Positions 51,001 through 62,169 of a stretch of DNA of 64,000 nucleotides are shown here, piece after piece. Each line of letters begins with the position of its first letter. Within the stretch, counting starts at the first letter, position 1. Below the pieces are notes generated by a model that worked only from the letters and a program-made list of their open reading frames with translations, searched no databases and was not told where the DNA came from. A program made the position numbers and the translations under genes. This stretch comes from Mesostigma viride (Eukaryota; Streptophyta; Mesostigmatophyceae; Mesostigmatales; Mesostigmataceae), in assembly GCA_009746045.1 (NCBI GenBank), contig RPFO01000175.1:4997414-5061413 (forward strand). Reading direction: 5' to 3'.

Positions 51001-54000
51001 CACGGAATTCCAGAGGAAGGAGGCGAGATATGAGAGGTGTGGCGCGGTTGGTGCAAGAAGTAGGAGACACCCATTGGGGCGTGCAGGGACAGGTGGCACC
51101 CAAGGCAATGCCGATAAGATGAGCTTCGGCTCAGTCCATAGCAAGCTCACTTCCAAAGCAAGGTCATGGATGGCAGCCGTGTGGCTTCGCATCGAGCTTC
51201 GGTCGATACGCTCACTTCCCAGAGAAACAGGCAGGCGCTATACCTCCGCCCACCCCCTTTATACACGTTGTGCATCTGCACATAACATAAGCGGTGTACT
51301 AACCCATAGTCGGTAAACTACCTGACCTGGCGGGTAGTTTGACAAACGGTCGAATTTCGCGCTGCGCCGAGAGCGCCGCGCCACTTGTGACGGAGGACAG
51401 TTGTCCGGTGGGTCCGGCGACACTTAGGGGCGAGGGTGATGCATAGGTTTGGGGGTAACATTCGCCATAGCCTGGTAATTACAACGTGCATTGAGACAGT
51501 ATCACGTGACTTTGGCGGGAAAAGTTCGCTCGCGCGCGCGCGTGACGAGATATGGCTGCCAGCGTGCCGCTCTCACGGAAATTTCGCGTGTCGCGGCTAG
51601 AAAGGGTTCAGAATTTTGCTCAGAATGGCGATGTGTGATTTTCGCAGGTCAGGCATGGCCCAACTTGTAGGATTGGGAAGTTTCAGGTGGAAAAATATTG
51701 CCTTCATGGTCGTCAGTTCAAGATGAGTCATCGCTTGTCATATTTCGATTTTCTCCTCATGGCCGGGCAGTCTGCGCCAAGCATCCAGATTTGGTACGGG
51801 ATGTCCGCTGCTGCGTTTGCTGGGAATGCGGACGCGTTTATAGGTCATCTTTGATGAACATCAACCAGGTAATCATCAAGGATGGATGCATGATGCGGCT
51901 ATGGCGACCTATGCCTGTAAAGCAGGGGTTTGTGTGACATATGAGGGTCCCGGCCAGTGGAATCCGGGCAGGACGTGAACGAGCCAGGTACGGCAACGTG
52001 TTTGCGTGCCCTTTTCAGCGGAATACGTCTCCCATGCATTATATTTGACGAGCTTATTAGAGCACCTTTCAGCAAGCTTCCATGCCTGCTGTAAAGAGTG
52101 GTATTAGCCCTGAAAGTGACCACTTTATGGCATTTCTTTGGAGCATATCATTTCGTTAATGCAAATAAGCAACATGTTTGTATTCCAGCACCTTTGGCAA
52201 TCTTTTATAGCTTGTTATAATGCATTATTGTGTTGCATGTGATAGATTGCTGTTTACGCGCGCATAACCCACACACATGTATGAGCACGATACATAGGGG
52301 TAACGGGTTATCCGGGTGGTCTGACTTAAGGAAACCACCATTGGACTATCCTACTAAGTTGTCCACTGTTGGTGTTGAGGTTCCCTACCCTCCCTGGGAA
52401 GTTAAGGGGGGGTAGACTTTTCCTTGGGCAAAAAAGATCGTCTTTTGTCCAACTTTGAGTGGAGCTATCATCCAAATGCTTTGATAAAGCCAATGTATTA
52501 TTGCATATTCTGAAAGCCCTTGAAGTTTAGATACTCCTACCATCTTGGTTGGGGGTATTTGGAGTTGTGGCCTGTGAGTTATGTTTCTTTTCGTTTTCAG
52601 GGGTCTGAAAGTGCCCAAAATGGGTTAAGTAGGTTTTTCAATGGCCCAAGCCCACTACCTGCCCTGTTCTGCACTGCTCCATCCGTGCCCTGCCCCTGCC
52701 CTCCCATTCCCCTGCCCCACCTGGGCCGGTCCTGACATGTGACTCTCCCTCTCCGCCAGCCTTACTTTGCAACATCTCACTCCTCATCACGTGAAAAAAA
52801 AACAAAAACATACATCCTCTCTCCCGCCCTACTCCCCAGTCCCCTGCCTACCCCCAATCATGTGCCCTGCCCGCAGCCCACCTCGCAACTGGTTGCCTTA
52901 CGCAGCTACCATAGTGCATGCCCTACCCACCATTTACATTAGCAGCACCACAGCTTGCCTTGCACAGCTAAATACAGAAAGCGTGCTCTACCAGCACTCC
53001 ACCCCTGCCCTACCGCTGTCCACATCACAAGCTTGAAAACTGACCAACGGCTGCGCATCTAGCAGTACATGGCACGCATTCCCTGGCTGCAGTCCATGTG
53101 CCCCTACCGAGATCCCCTCCCCCACCCCTAATCACACTCCACATGACAAGCATAGATGCAACCACGACGTGCCTTGCGCGGCTATTTATAGAACGCACGC
53201 CCTACCCGAAATTCATGTGCCCCACCCGCAGCTCTTATCACCAACTCTAATTTCAATGAACGATTGCCTTGCACTACTAATCACACATCACCCTCCCTCC
53301 CCCACCTACTGATCACATAGAAAACACCCTATCCGTAGGCCCTACAGTACTAGACCATATACATATACCCCCCCCTAGACCATATATACTCCCCCGTACC
53401 CGCAGTCCACGTGCCCCTCCTGCTCGCGCTCCTCCTCCTCCAGCGCGACCACCAGCTGGTGCACACCCAGCTCCTCGTGCCACTGGCGCACGCAGCACAG
53501 GTCGAACTTGAGCGCAGGGCAGGAGGAGACGTCGATGCAACGCCGGGGCCGGCCGTGCGCGAGCTCCTGCAGGCCCGAGGGCGCCGCCCATGCGGGGATG
53601 TGGTCACTACCACCATCCGCGATGGCGGTCCCCTCTTGACTCCCGCTTGTACTGCCAGCCCCACGCCCGATTCTGCTAACATCCACATGAACATTTCTAG
53701 GAAGCGCCTCGTGCGGCCTCGTGTCAATGGCGGCTTTCCCAATTGCCCTCTCATCAGAATGGGTGCCGGCTGGCTCTGCATGCCCTCCCTGACTCTGAGC
53801 CTGGGCTCCAGCTGCTGCTGCTGCTGCTGTTGATCCTGTTGCGACTGCTTCTGCTGTGGTTGTATTTGCGGCGGCAGCAGCGGCACGCTTCTTTTTCAGT
53901 CCCGCCATCCGCATGGCCTCCTTGCTCACCGCGATGTAGGCGTCCGAGTATCGCCCATGATGGGCGGCCAGCGCACGCCGTAGCTGCACCACGGGCGCCC

Positions 54001-54659
54001 TGGTGGGGATTCATCCACGGGCGGATGGGAGGGGGGGGGGGGGGGGGGGGGGGGGGATGAGGTTGGGCATGCGCGTGCAAGGTGGGCAGGTAGACCACCA
54101 GCCAACCAAAGTGAGGAGCTGGAAGTTTGGCGACCACATGACAGCATGATGAGAATAGGATGAGCTCCGGTAGATATTATGGGATGGAGAGCTGGCATGC
54201 GTGCATGGGCAGAAGGCCAGAGAAGGCGCTGGGCTACGCAGAAACCCAGCACTTTTTTGTTGAAATAACAGCTCTGGCATGACCAGGATGAGACCCTACC
54301 CCAGATTGTAAATTTGCAGGGCAACGATGATGCTGTATGCCCCCATGGTGTTGGAAGCCAGCCCGTGAGGACCAATCTATCTATCTACACCCGAGTGTGC
54401 GGCGGCACTCCAGCTATTGCCGCCGCGCCAGCAAGAAACCAGTGGCCACAATCGGACCAAAAACACTTTCAAATGTGTAGATAAAAGGGGGCAGGTTGTT
54501 ATGTTTCGGGGTCATGGCTGCTGGCCAGGGGCATGACATACATGCCGGGGTGACGACCAGGTCGGGGACATGCATCAGCATGGAATCTAAGTTCAGAACT
54601 AATATAAATTGTGCACAGTATGGATCGGAACTCTGTGTGTGTGTGTGTGTTAGAAAGAG

Positions 54660-54715
<56 letters not shown>

Positions 54716-55966
54716 CAGATAGACAGACAGACAGAGATAGAAGAACAAAACAAGAAGAAGAGGACAAGTTCCGAAGAGCGAAAGACACAAGAGCGAGAGC
54801 TAGAGTGGCTGCATTGCCAAGCCAATGACCCGGCGTGCGTGACATTACTGAAAGCACTGCATGCAGAACAAGAGCAAGGGGACAGCAGGTCTGCAAGGCA
54901 TGCTGGTCGATGCGGCACATTCATACGTGCACGTCGGAAAATCTACCAAAGGGCAGCTCCAACGAAAAAAGAAAAGCAAGCATCCACGGGGGCCGACACG
55001 ATATAAAACGCTAGGAGCAGCAGGGGTAGGGGCATGCGGGAAATGGGGGGTCAACCCCAATGGTTTTAGTGCATCGCAGACAAAAGGCGGCATGACCGAA
55101 TCTCTTGTTCTTCTCCCCTCCCCCTCCCCATTCTCGTACATTTGTAGCTCACCTGCGGAACTCGTTGAACAACAGCCGCTCTGCCAGCGAGGAGTAATTA
55201 CCACCAAACGTCGCCGGTGGCGGGGTGGCGGCGGCACCTGCAACCAGTGCAGTGAGTGCACCATGAACACAAGGGCATCATGAGTTTGCAGCACTGATGA
55301 GCGCCTTGAGATGATAAGGTTGCTCGCATGACGCAACTTCATACAGGGCCGCGCGCACAACGCACAACACGCATGACCGTGGGAGCTCCAGCCCATCTTC
55401 TCCCAGCTAGGTGTTGGGTGGGGCTTTGCTCGTGTATGGCTCTGTGGATGTATGGGCATGAGTGCTTTACAACGACGAGGAAAGGATGTAAGCAAATAGA
55501 AGCAAAGATGCATCCCATCCCTGATATATGTAAGTATGTCATGTCATAGCCGAGCAGCCAACGAAAGATTGCGGACGGTTACGAAGGGAAAAAATATGAA
55601 TGTGTTTCTGAGCAGCTGCACACAAGCTCGCCAGATATATCCTTCCCCGCTAGAAAGGGATGCTCCATGTGGCCATAAACTTAAACGTACAAGACTACAC
55701 ATTCACTTTACGGTCTCCATCACCTCAACCGACTTGGCAAACGCGGATACGATAACAACAGGCTCGAGCTACCATGGTCCGGATTCTCCAGATTCCTGGC
55801 CTGCGCTGGTTGTCTCATTGATATAATGGTCACTGTAGTATATAGTAATGCCTGGCCTGCGCTGTTTGTCTCATTGATACTAGTAGCACGCCAAAAGGTG
55901 CATCGGAGATGCATATGGTGGTGCATACTGTCATGATTACTATAGTGCATACTGTACTTGTCGCAT

Positions 55967-56008
<42 letters not shown>

Positions 56009-58333
56009 TGATACTCCTCTGGTGAAGGCTGAAACAACAAAGGAACGTAAGCATGACATTAACCGTGACGCCGACATGTCGTAGGTGCCTAGAAGACTGG
56101 AAAGGAGGCCAAGCACACTGGAGATATAGTAGCATTGCAAAACTACAGGCCCTCAGCATTGCAGAGAAAGGCTTCAAGGGCTCTACATCAACAGCCCTTT
56201 ACCCACACCCAGTCAACTGCACGCCTCCCAACAACCCCACCCACAAAACTACCCCTTCATCCCCTTGCACCTTCATCCCAAAACTGCCCCTTGCCCCTTC
56301 ATCCCAAAACTGCCCCTTGCCCCTTCATCCCAAAACTGCCCCTTGCCCCTTCATCCCACCCACCCTGACCCCCAGGTCCAAATTTCCCACCTCCCACCAT
56401 ATAACTGTCCCATTCACAATCCACAATGGCCACAGAGGGGCCAACCGTTGCACCAGGCATCATACTTCCCGCCATGCCTGTCGAGCTCAGGAAGATTCTT
56501 GGATTCTTCAACCAAAAACAAATAAGAAACAGCACCTACCCTCCAGCACAACCTTCCGCTTTTTCCGTTTGTTTCCGCTGACACCCGCGGCAGACTCTCC
56601 CGTCGCATCCCCATTGGCGGTCCCCTCAGCCTCCTTAACCCGCGCGTACCCTTGTTCCAGGAAGCTGTCGATCACCGTATCGGCCATGGCTCCAGAGCAG
56701 CCGTCGCCCTCGGTCTGTTGCATGCCGCTCGAGAGCACTGCCAGGTGGCGCGAGGGGGCGGCACATGGGCGGGGCATGGAGGCTCCTTGTCAGTGCCGCG
56801 AAGCCCCCGAAGAGCACGAGGGGGGTCCTTCCAAATTTATGGAGCAAGTGCCGAAATTCTTGAATTAATGAAGAACAGGATGGGGGGCTGTCGCATTTAC
56901 TGTCGCATTTACAGCCAAGCCATGGTTTGTCGACTATACTTGTCCTGTGACTGTGTGTCAAGGGGGTTGTTTGTCGAGTCATCGCTACCCACCTAGGTGG
57001 GCTACCCGGGGGATTTATTCCCCATCCCATTCTGCATCAGAGAAAGGGGGTGAAGGACTGCAAATGGACAACATGGACCAGCCCAGCGAGCGCAGACAGC
57101 ATTATACGGCTTCGTAAGCCAACTATAACGGGGGGTGCCTTGCGAAGCTGTAGGACTGCCATGCGTTAACTAAGTGGCCTCCCGGAGGTCATGCCTCCGC
57201 AGCTACCCAGCTACCTAGCTACCTAGCTTTGTTACCCTCCTGCCCCCCCCTAGCTTTGTTACGCTCGCCCCCCCCCCCCCCCAACCTTTGTTACCCTCCT
57301 TCCCCCCCCCCTCCCTCCCCCCTAGATTTGGTGTTCTAGCTACCCATGGTCATGCTGCTTGCCTTGTTCTAAGAGCAACATGGTGTTGTGTGGCATGTTC
57401 ATACAACATGCAGTTGAGTGACCAGGCATGCAATGGGCCTGAGACTGTGACCATCATAGGTCAGGTAGGAGAGACTTGCACATTGACCTCATGGGCCAAC
57501 ATGGCCTGCATGGGCTGCATGGCCTGCATGGGCCACATGGGCCACATGGGCTGCATGGGCTATATGGGCCGAATGGGCCACATGGGCCGCATGGCCTGCA
57601 TGGGCTTCATGGGCCACACAGGCCATATGGGCCGCATGGGCCGCATGGGCCGTATGGGCCGTATGGGCCATAAGGACCCAATGGGCCAGCATGGATGGCC
57701 ATGTAGTCATGTAGAGGAAGCTGATCACACATACAGCCGGCCCGGGCCTGCTGACAGCACAGATGGCAATCCTGGAGAATTGCCAACATGCTAAGTTGTG
57801 CTCATAAACCCTAGGCTCGCGGCGGGAGCACTGCCATGCATGCTGCCAGATCACCCTGGACAAGGAGGATTCAGCCCGTGCAGTACAGCGATTGCCATCC
57901 GTGACGAACCAATGGGTAGAAACTATCTTTCTAAGCTCGCCAAGTACCATGGAGTCTAAAGCACGGCATTTTGAACGCATCGGTGTTACAAGGGCCATCA
58001 TGGTCAGCTCGGATTACGGCGGCTTGCTCGTCTGCAGTCCCGCTAACAGAAGTAGTTTAACACCGGAGTGGTAGTCAGCACTGGCCGTACTCTGTGAACT
58101 CTATATGTAGAGTTCACAAATTCAAGGGGAAGAAAATTTGGTTGCACACTATCAAACCGACCTGCACGGTGTACAGTGAGCTTACCTGCAACCTCAATTC
58201 TCCGCCTTGCCTCAACGGGGTCCGCATCCTTCAAAATTGATAATACCGTTGTCGCCAGTTCCTCTATTTCGGAGCTCAACGCCTTCCATTGAGACATCGT
58301 CATGTCATCCCCGCATATGCTGGCGCTGGCCAT
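44937..58333 (-). CDS. RNF216: RNF216-type RBR E3 ubiquitin ligase
   Basis: RBR ligases take ubiquitin from an E2 onto a RING2 cysteine before passing it to substrate. Nine exons with matching phases are read: 58333-58186, 56737-56540, 55237-55153, 53999-53400, 50941-50851, 50061-49975, 49041-48874, 46690-46592 and 45596-44937 (2,136 bp, 711 aa). RING1 starts near residue 342 ([27 protein letters not shown]). The IBR contains [20 protein letters not shown] and [24 protein letters not shown]2 contains [20 protein letters not shown] with the probable catalytic Cys at about 520 (KITCRCG), then YAHFCQH and [23 protein letters not shown] and the HFCQH...CLLW end are specific to the RNF216/TRIAD3 group. 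A basic nuclear-localisation-like [11 protein letters not shown] lies near residue 110, and a long Asp/Glu tail ends the protein. Exons 1-3 are the least certain. Confidence 0.85.
45745..45880. repeat. 67-bp tandem duplication
   Basis: GAGTATAAATCCTCACAAAA, TGTAATTACTACTAGTGTTC and AATGAATGCATCAATACATT are present twice head to tail, in the intron upstream of the last RBR exon. Confidence 0.93.
46365..46600 (-). repeat. degenerate ~30-bp repeats of a 5' splice site
   Basis: The exon ending CATAGAGGAG|GTATGCGATAC is followed on the minus strand by GAGAAG|GTACGCCATTA, AAGAGAG|GTATGCCATCA, AGTAGAG|GTATGACACC, GAGCAG|GCATGCCATC and ACGAG|GTACGCTC. These are a series of decoy donors in one intron of the RBR gene. 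Confidence 0.7.
47228..48027. mobile_element. piggyBac-like non-autonomous element, copy 2 (5'-truncated)
   Basis: Matches the last ~800 bp of copy 1 from about GGAGCATCAACC onward. The right end is a variant inverted repeat (CTATGGG before TCAA instead of CTAAGGG before TTAA). The left terminus is missing. It lies in the RBR intron between exons 49041-48874 and 46690-46592. Confidence 0.78.
49052..49105. repeat. CA/CG-rich dinucleotide tract
   Basis: ACACACACGCACACACGCAC-type sequence directly upstream (in gene sense) of the RBR exon at 49041. Looser copies of GGGCACATGCCCACACGC-like text continue to about 49400. Confidence 0.8.
50190..50610 (-). repeat. two decoy copies of an RBR exon start, separated by a (GGGC)n array
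   Basis: The true acceptor and exon start read CCACCACAG|GAAGTCTTGTTCGGCAC at 50061 (minus). Copies CCCACCCACAG|GGCGTCTTGTTCAGCAC near 50208 and ACATCCACAG|GGCGTTTTGTTCGGCAC near 50597 lie upstream in the same intron. The array 50215-50490 between them is (GGGT)n-(GGGC)n-(GGGT)n with CGG slips. Confidence 0.78.
50600..50730. repeat. GT/TG-rich microsatellite
   Basis: Tracts of GTGTGTGCGTGTGTTTGTG in the RBR intron next to the second decoy exon start. Confidence 0.9.
51303..52624. mobile_element. piggyBac-like non-autonomous element, copy 3 (1,322 bp)
   Basis: Full-length match to copy 1 with start CCCATAGTCGG after CTAA and an end ATGGG before TTAA (52625-52628). The right inverted repeat has lost about 12 bp. 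It lies in the RBR intron between exons 53999-53400 and 50941-50851. Confidence 0.82.
54648..54735. repeat. GT, GA and GACA microsatellites
   Basis: (GT)n, then (GA)n from about 54656 to 54706, then ACAGACAGACAG, in the RBR intron between exons 55237-55153 and 53999-53400. A poly-G run of more than 20 bases lies at 54029-54056, just past the acceptor of the 53999 exon. Confidence 0.9.
55724..55825 (-). repeat. dispersed ~95-bp element, near full-length copy
   Basis: On the plus strand GGCAAACGCGGATACGATAA, CAGGCTCGAGCTACCATGGT, CCGGATTCTCCAGATTCCTG, GCCTGCGCTGGTTGTCTCAT. A second partial copy (GCCTGGCCTGCGCTGTTTGT) follows at about 55850-55880. Confidence 0.82.
55968..56006. repeat. (CA)n microsatellite
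   Basis: About 19 CA repeats in the RBR intron between exons 56737-56540 and 55237-55153. Confidence 0.95.
56255..56360. repeat. 26-bp minisatellite
   Basis: Three to four copies of CCCCTTCATCCCAAAACTGC plus CCCTTG in the same RBR intron. Confidence 0.9.
57485..57690. repeat. 9-bp minisatellite (CATGGGCCN)n
   Basis: About 20 degenerate copies of CATGGGCC[AG] in the first intron of the RBR gene. Met-Gly/His-Met frames across it are repeat artefacts. Confidence 0.9.
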
Positions 58334-58848
58334 TCTTTTGGTCGTCCCTAGTGTCAAATAAGGGCAAGGTTGAATGAGGCCATACCATCCAAGGAAAGAC
58401 TACTGTTCATTGCCATCTCATGGCAGATACACGTAAGCGGTCTCGAGGCACTACCACGCAACCCGCGACAACCTTCGGCAGGCAGCTGCTTTTTCGGACA
58501 GACAGCTCCTTTTCAGCTCGACAATGCCCTGCCTTCCAAAAAAGCAGCCGGCTAACCACGCACGTCCATTTGAAGAACATTTTCTAGATTAAAGGAAGCA
58601 TTTCCTTTTCTTTTGCACTTCGGTGCGATAACGCAAAACAAAGGAACCATAATCCCTCAATAAGGTAAGCACTTGACGTATACAATAATTGTGACGCCAA
58701 GTCTTCGAACGTAGTGTGCAGCGCCGGAACCCAGACGCCATGTAAATTTGCCAGGTGGGCACTTCCCGCCAAAACCATGGAAGGCGCGGGCGGGCGGGCC
58801 ATGCCGGCAAGCCGCGCAGCCCTGCAGTTTTAGGGTTCCTGGAAATTT

Positions 58849-58985
58849 ATGTTAAGCAATTACCCGGGCTATTTGCTTTTATACGTCGAAGGTTCACTTC
58901 CAATGCGGACGGTGTACTTGCGCGCAAGTAGTCGAAGTGAACCTTCGACGTATAAAAGCAAATAGCCCGGGTAATTGCTTAACAT
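58849..58985. promoter_or_regulatory. 52-bp perfect inverted repeat between two divergent E3 genes
   Basis: Left arm 58849-58900 begins ATGTTAAGCAATTACCCGGG; right arm 58934-58985 is its exact reverse complement. The 33-bp loop itself contains the palindrome TACTTGCGCGCAAGTA. Each arm holds TATAAAAGC pointing outward: 58951 (+) toward the RING-CH gene, 58883 (-) toward the RBR gene. It may be a MITE remnant, a cruciform or a divergent promoter core. Function is not shown. Confidence 0.6.
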
Positions 58986-59455
58986 ATATAGTGATAGCCG
59001 TTCTTAAGATTTTCAAAGGTTCCTCAATTTCATACTCCATTGGTTACAACTCGTTTGTAAACGCGAGCATGTGACGAGCAAACTACTGGAATATACGAAT
59101 ATACTCGAATGAATTGACGGACGGACGAACTGAAGAACAGACGGACTGACGGACGGACGGACGGGCTGACCGACTGAGCGAGCCAAGGAGTGTTCCACTT
59201 TCCTCCACTTTCCCGACGACAAGAAGACAGGATGCACACAGGAACGCACAGGAACGCACAAACGTCGGTGCCGTGCTGGCGGAAGAATATCTAGAGTCGC
59301 GTGCATACTCGTGATAGTCATGGCCCTGTAAACATGCGTTGTTAAACCCAGTGCCCGGCCTCTAATAACAGGGGTCGATTGCCTTCGGCGATGCGCTAGC
59401 GTAGGAAGTGGGCTCTATACGCAAAGTTTCCTAATGTGATCGCAAGAAAGTAACC

Positions 59456-60670
59456 ATGGCGGACAGGTCGTTGCAAGCTGGCATGACGCTGGAAAGCAGC
59501 CTCTTAGCCGAAGAAGCGGACAGGCGCTTCCAGGCCGGAAGTGCCGAGGCGATGGCGAGCCGCGACGATGATAGGCCGCAAGGTTCAGAAGTAGTGGAGG
59601 ATGAAGCGCGCGCTGTCTCGGTAGGGCAGGAGCTGGTAGCGGAGGCTCGTGAGAATGGGAATTTAGGGGCGGACGCGGACGAACCTCCTAGCGAGGGACG
59701 CATGTGCCGGATTTGCCATGGAGGCCAGGACGAAGGGCGCTTAATTTCTCCCTGCAAGTGCACGGGTTCAATCCGTTTTGTCCACGTCCAGTGCCTGCAG
59801 CAGTGGCAAGCACTGAGCCCCAATTCCAAGAGCTTTTACGAGTGCGACACGTGCAAATTCAAGTACCGGTACGCGCGAACGTCGTTAGCGCGCGTGGTGG
59901 GGTCCAAGCTCGTGCTGCACGTGGCCACGCTGTTCCTGCTTGTGTGCATCATGTTCATGGTCGGCTATGTCGGCAAGCTCATCGAGTACGGCAATCACTG
60001 CTGGAAGCTGCAAGAGCTGGCCAGCGTGCACGAGCAGCTCACCCAGTATCTGGAAGAAGAGCTTCATCGGCAAGCGGTCGCCGAGGCATACCGCGCGGAG
60101 GGAGAGAATCTGACCGCCGGAGAAAGACTCGACAATTTTTCCGACCCGGTCGCCCCCGCGGATCTGTCCTACTCAGAAACCCCCGATGTGGAAACTCCCG
60201 AGCAGCTATTTCGGGACGAGGACGGCAACTATGTGTCGTTCTGGCGGGGCGAGGACGGGCTGTTAGTGGAGGGAGATCCCGTTCAGGAGATCCGGAGCCT
60301 GATCGTGCAGGTGGCAAACGCAGCGGCTGAGACGGAGAAGGAGTGGAGCTGGCGCTGGTTTGCATTTGGTATCGACACCGCCCATTGGCTCTACGGCGGG
60401 TCGATTGTCGGCGTGGTCGGCTTTTTGGCCTCTCTGGCCTCCCTCCCTTTCACAGCAAACCTCTGGTGGGGCATCCGCTGGCGGAGCGGCGGCGGCGGCG
60501 GCGGCGAGAGCCAGGGCGTCGTGCTGTTATTTTTGTTCGTCATGCTGGTGGGGCTGTTGAAGAGCTTCTCGCTCATCTATAAGCGTGTGCGCGTGCGCGC
60601 ATCCAAGTGGCTCACCAGCCTGGAGAGCAACATCCTGGACATCCAGACGGACGAGGTGGGAGCCTCGTAA
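59456..60670 (+). CDS. RING-CH (MARCH-type) membrane E3 ubiquitin ligase
   Basis: An intronless 404-aa gene with a good start context (AACCATGG). The RING-CH (C4HC3) domain covers residues 84-133: Cys84, Cys87, Cys100, Cys102, His110, Cys113, Cys130, Cys133 (MCRICHGGQDEGRLISPCKC, then FVHVQCLQQW and FYECDTCKFKY). Such domains recruit an E2 and ubiquitinate membrane proteins. Hydrophobic segments follow at about 153-176 (LHVATLFLLVCIMFMVGYVG), about 313-337 (SIVGVVGFLASLASLPF) and about 358-378 (VVLLFLFVMLVGLLKSFSLI), so the protein is a multi-pass membrane ligase. An acidic N-terminal region precedes the RING. A Gly-rich loop (SGGGGGGE) separates the last two helices. It is divergent from the RBR gene, with the 52-bp inverted repeat between them. 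The layout resembles plant and algal MARCH-like proteins of ER or endomembranes, but location is inferred only. Confidence 0.88.
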   Translation: MADRSLQAGMTLESSLLAEEADRRFQAGSAEAMASRDDDRPQGSEVVEDEARAVSVGQELVAEARENGNLGADADEPPSEGRMCRICHGGQDEGRLISPCKCTGSIRFVHVQCLQQWQALSPNSKSFYECDTCKFKYRYARTSLARVVGSKLVLHVATLFLLVCIMFMVGYVGKLIEYGNHCWKLQELASVHEQLTQYLEEELHRQAVAEAYRAEGENLTAGERLDNFSDPVAPADLSYSETPDVETPEQLFRDEDGNYVSFWRGEDGLLVEGDPVQEIRSLIVQVANAAAETEKEWSWRWFAFGIDTAHWLYGGSIVGVVGFLASLASLPFTANLWWGIRWRSGGGGGGESQGVVLLFLFVMLVGLLKSFSLIYKRVRVRASKWLTSLESNILDIQTDEVGAS

Positions 60671-62169
60671 GAGCACTTCGCAAGGCGACAGTTATCCTGG
60701 AAATTTAATTATCAGTGCGACAGGAAGACAAGGAGCAGTGGGAGAGTGCTTCTCAACCCAATCCCTGCTTCTTGGACGTTCAGGCGGACGTTCAGGTGAT
60801 GTTTCTTGGATGTTCAGGTGGGGGCATCGTGACGGCGCCTCTCAAGACATCCTGTATTGGAATTAAAAGAGGCAGCACGAAGGCGGAGTCATCACGGGCT
60901 GTGGATGAGGAAATCTTACCCCTATACGCAAAGGGGTCGCGCTTGCAAAAGCTAGGCACTCGATAACAAATTGTAGAATAATCCAAGTATAGATAAGCAA
61001 GGGAGCATGTGCGGTGAAACAAACGAGGCAGCAGGTGAGCGGCTCTATCCTGGATGTTAAGACGGGCGAGTCAACATGAGGCTAGGGGGTGGAGCAATCT
61101 CTGGGCGGCGAGACAGAGAGGGAATGGGAGCAGAGCCAAGCCCAGCTCCCAGGAAGCTGAAAACGGTGCCAAGCCACTGGGGTTTGGGTTTTTTGGGGGG
61201 GGGAGGGGGGGGGAAGGGGCGCAGGGGCGTATTCGGAAGTGGATCGGAACCCATCCACTTGGGGAGTGGTTGCGTTGCAAGAGATCCGAGGATGGTAGGG
61301 TGGCCCTGGTGTGGGGTTGGGGTGGGGTTGGGATGGGAGGAGGGAACTCCTTGTCGCAGATAATGGAATCCAGCCCCTTATTCTAGGGGCTGCGTTGACG
61401 AACCCCAGTTAAGGGCTGTGTAGTGCTGCTTGAGGAATTGAAGTTGGTTCCTGTCGTGCGCGGCGGCCTGCTTCACGCTTCGCTGATGCCGCGGGATGCC
61501 AGTACGAACATTGTCCAAACATAGTTGTCACACTTAATACAGCTGTCTCAGTTAATATGAAATGGATGTGAGTACAACGTTGTCCATGTTTACATAGATG
61601 TCTGAAATGGACCCATTCGAGTACAACATTGCTTGAAAACATGTGAAATGGGTGCCAGTATCAAACTGTCCAAACATGTGAACTGCATGGTGCCAGCATT
61701 AGGAACGCATCATGCATGTGCATGCCAACGTTCAACATCCTTGAACCTGTCATGGTTCATGCAGCGTGGATCACGCCAGCTAGTACCTTGAAGTGACCTG
61801 ATTGGTTCGGCGTGATTTTAATCCTTTGATCCATCGCTGATGTATACATGGTACCAGCAGTTCAATAAATAAATAAATAATAATATTATTGATAATGATA
61901 AACTACGGATTGAGGTGAGATCGGCAAGCAACAACAATAAAGCGCCCTGAAAGAGGAAGAATCCTAGACTAAGCCATGCATACGTAAGACAACGTTACAT
62001 GTATATATTCACTGAGAATGATAAATTACGGAGGTGAGAGTGGCATGCAACATCAGGAATCAATTAACCCTACAAGAAGAACCCTAATAGTGAGAATCCG
62101 ACACGGGCAAGTAAGGATCAAGCCTGACAGCACACAAGGTACAACTAACTACAACACATGTATGCAAAA
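60671..62169. other. intergenic, no gene seen
   Basis: The 3' flank of the RING-CH gene and spacer. Degenerate echoes of the gene's last codons appear near 60775-60815 (CTTGGACGTTCAGGCGGACG) and near 61045-61075 (ATCCTGGATGTTAAGACGGG). No other supported feature was found apart from short poly-G runs near 61196-61214. Confidence 0.45.

Noticed and set aside
57489-58001. 170-aa minus-strand frame as an extra RBR exon
   Set aside because: Most of it is the 9-bp CATGGGCC repeat. Exons 58333-58186 and 56737-56540 join in phase without it. A small exon around 57800-57990 cannot be excluded.
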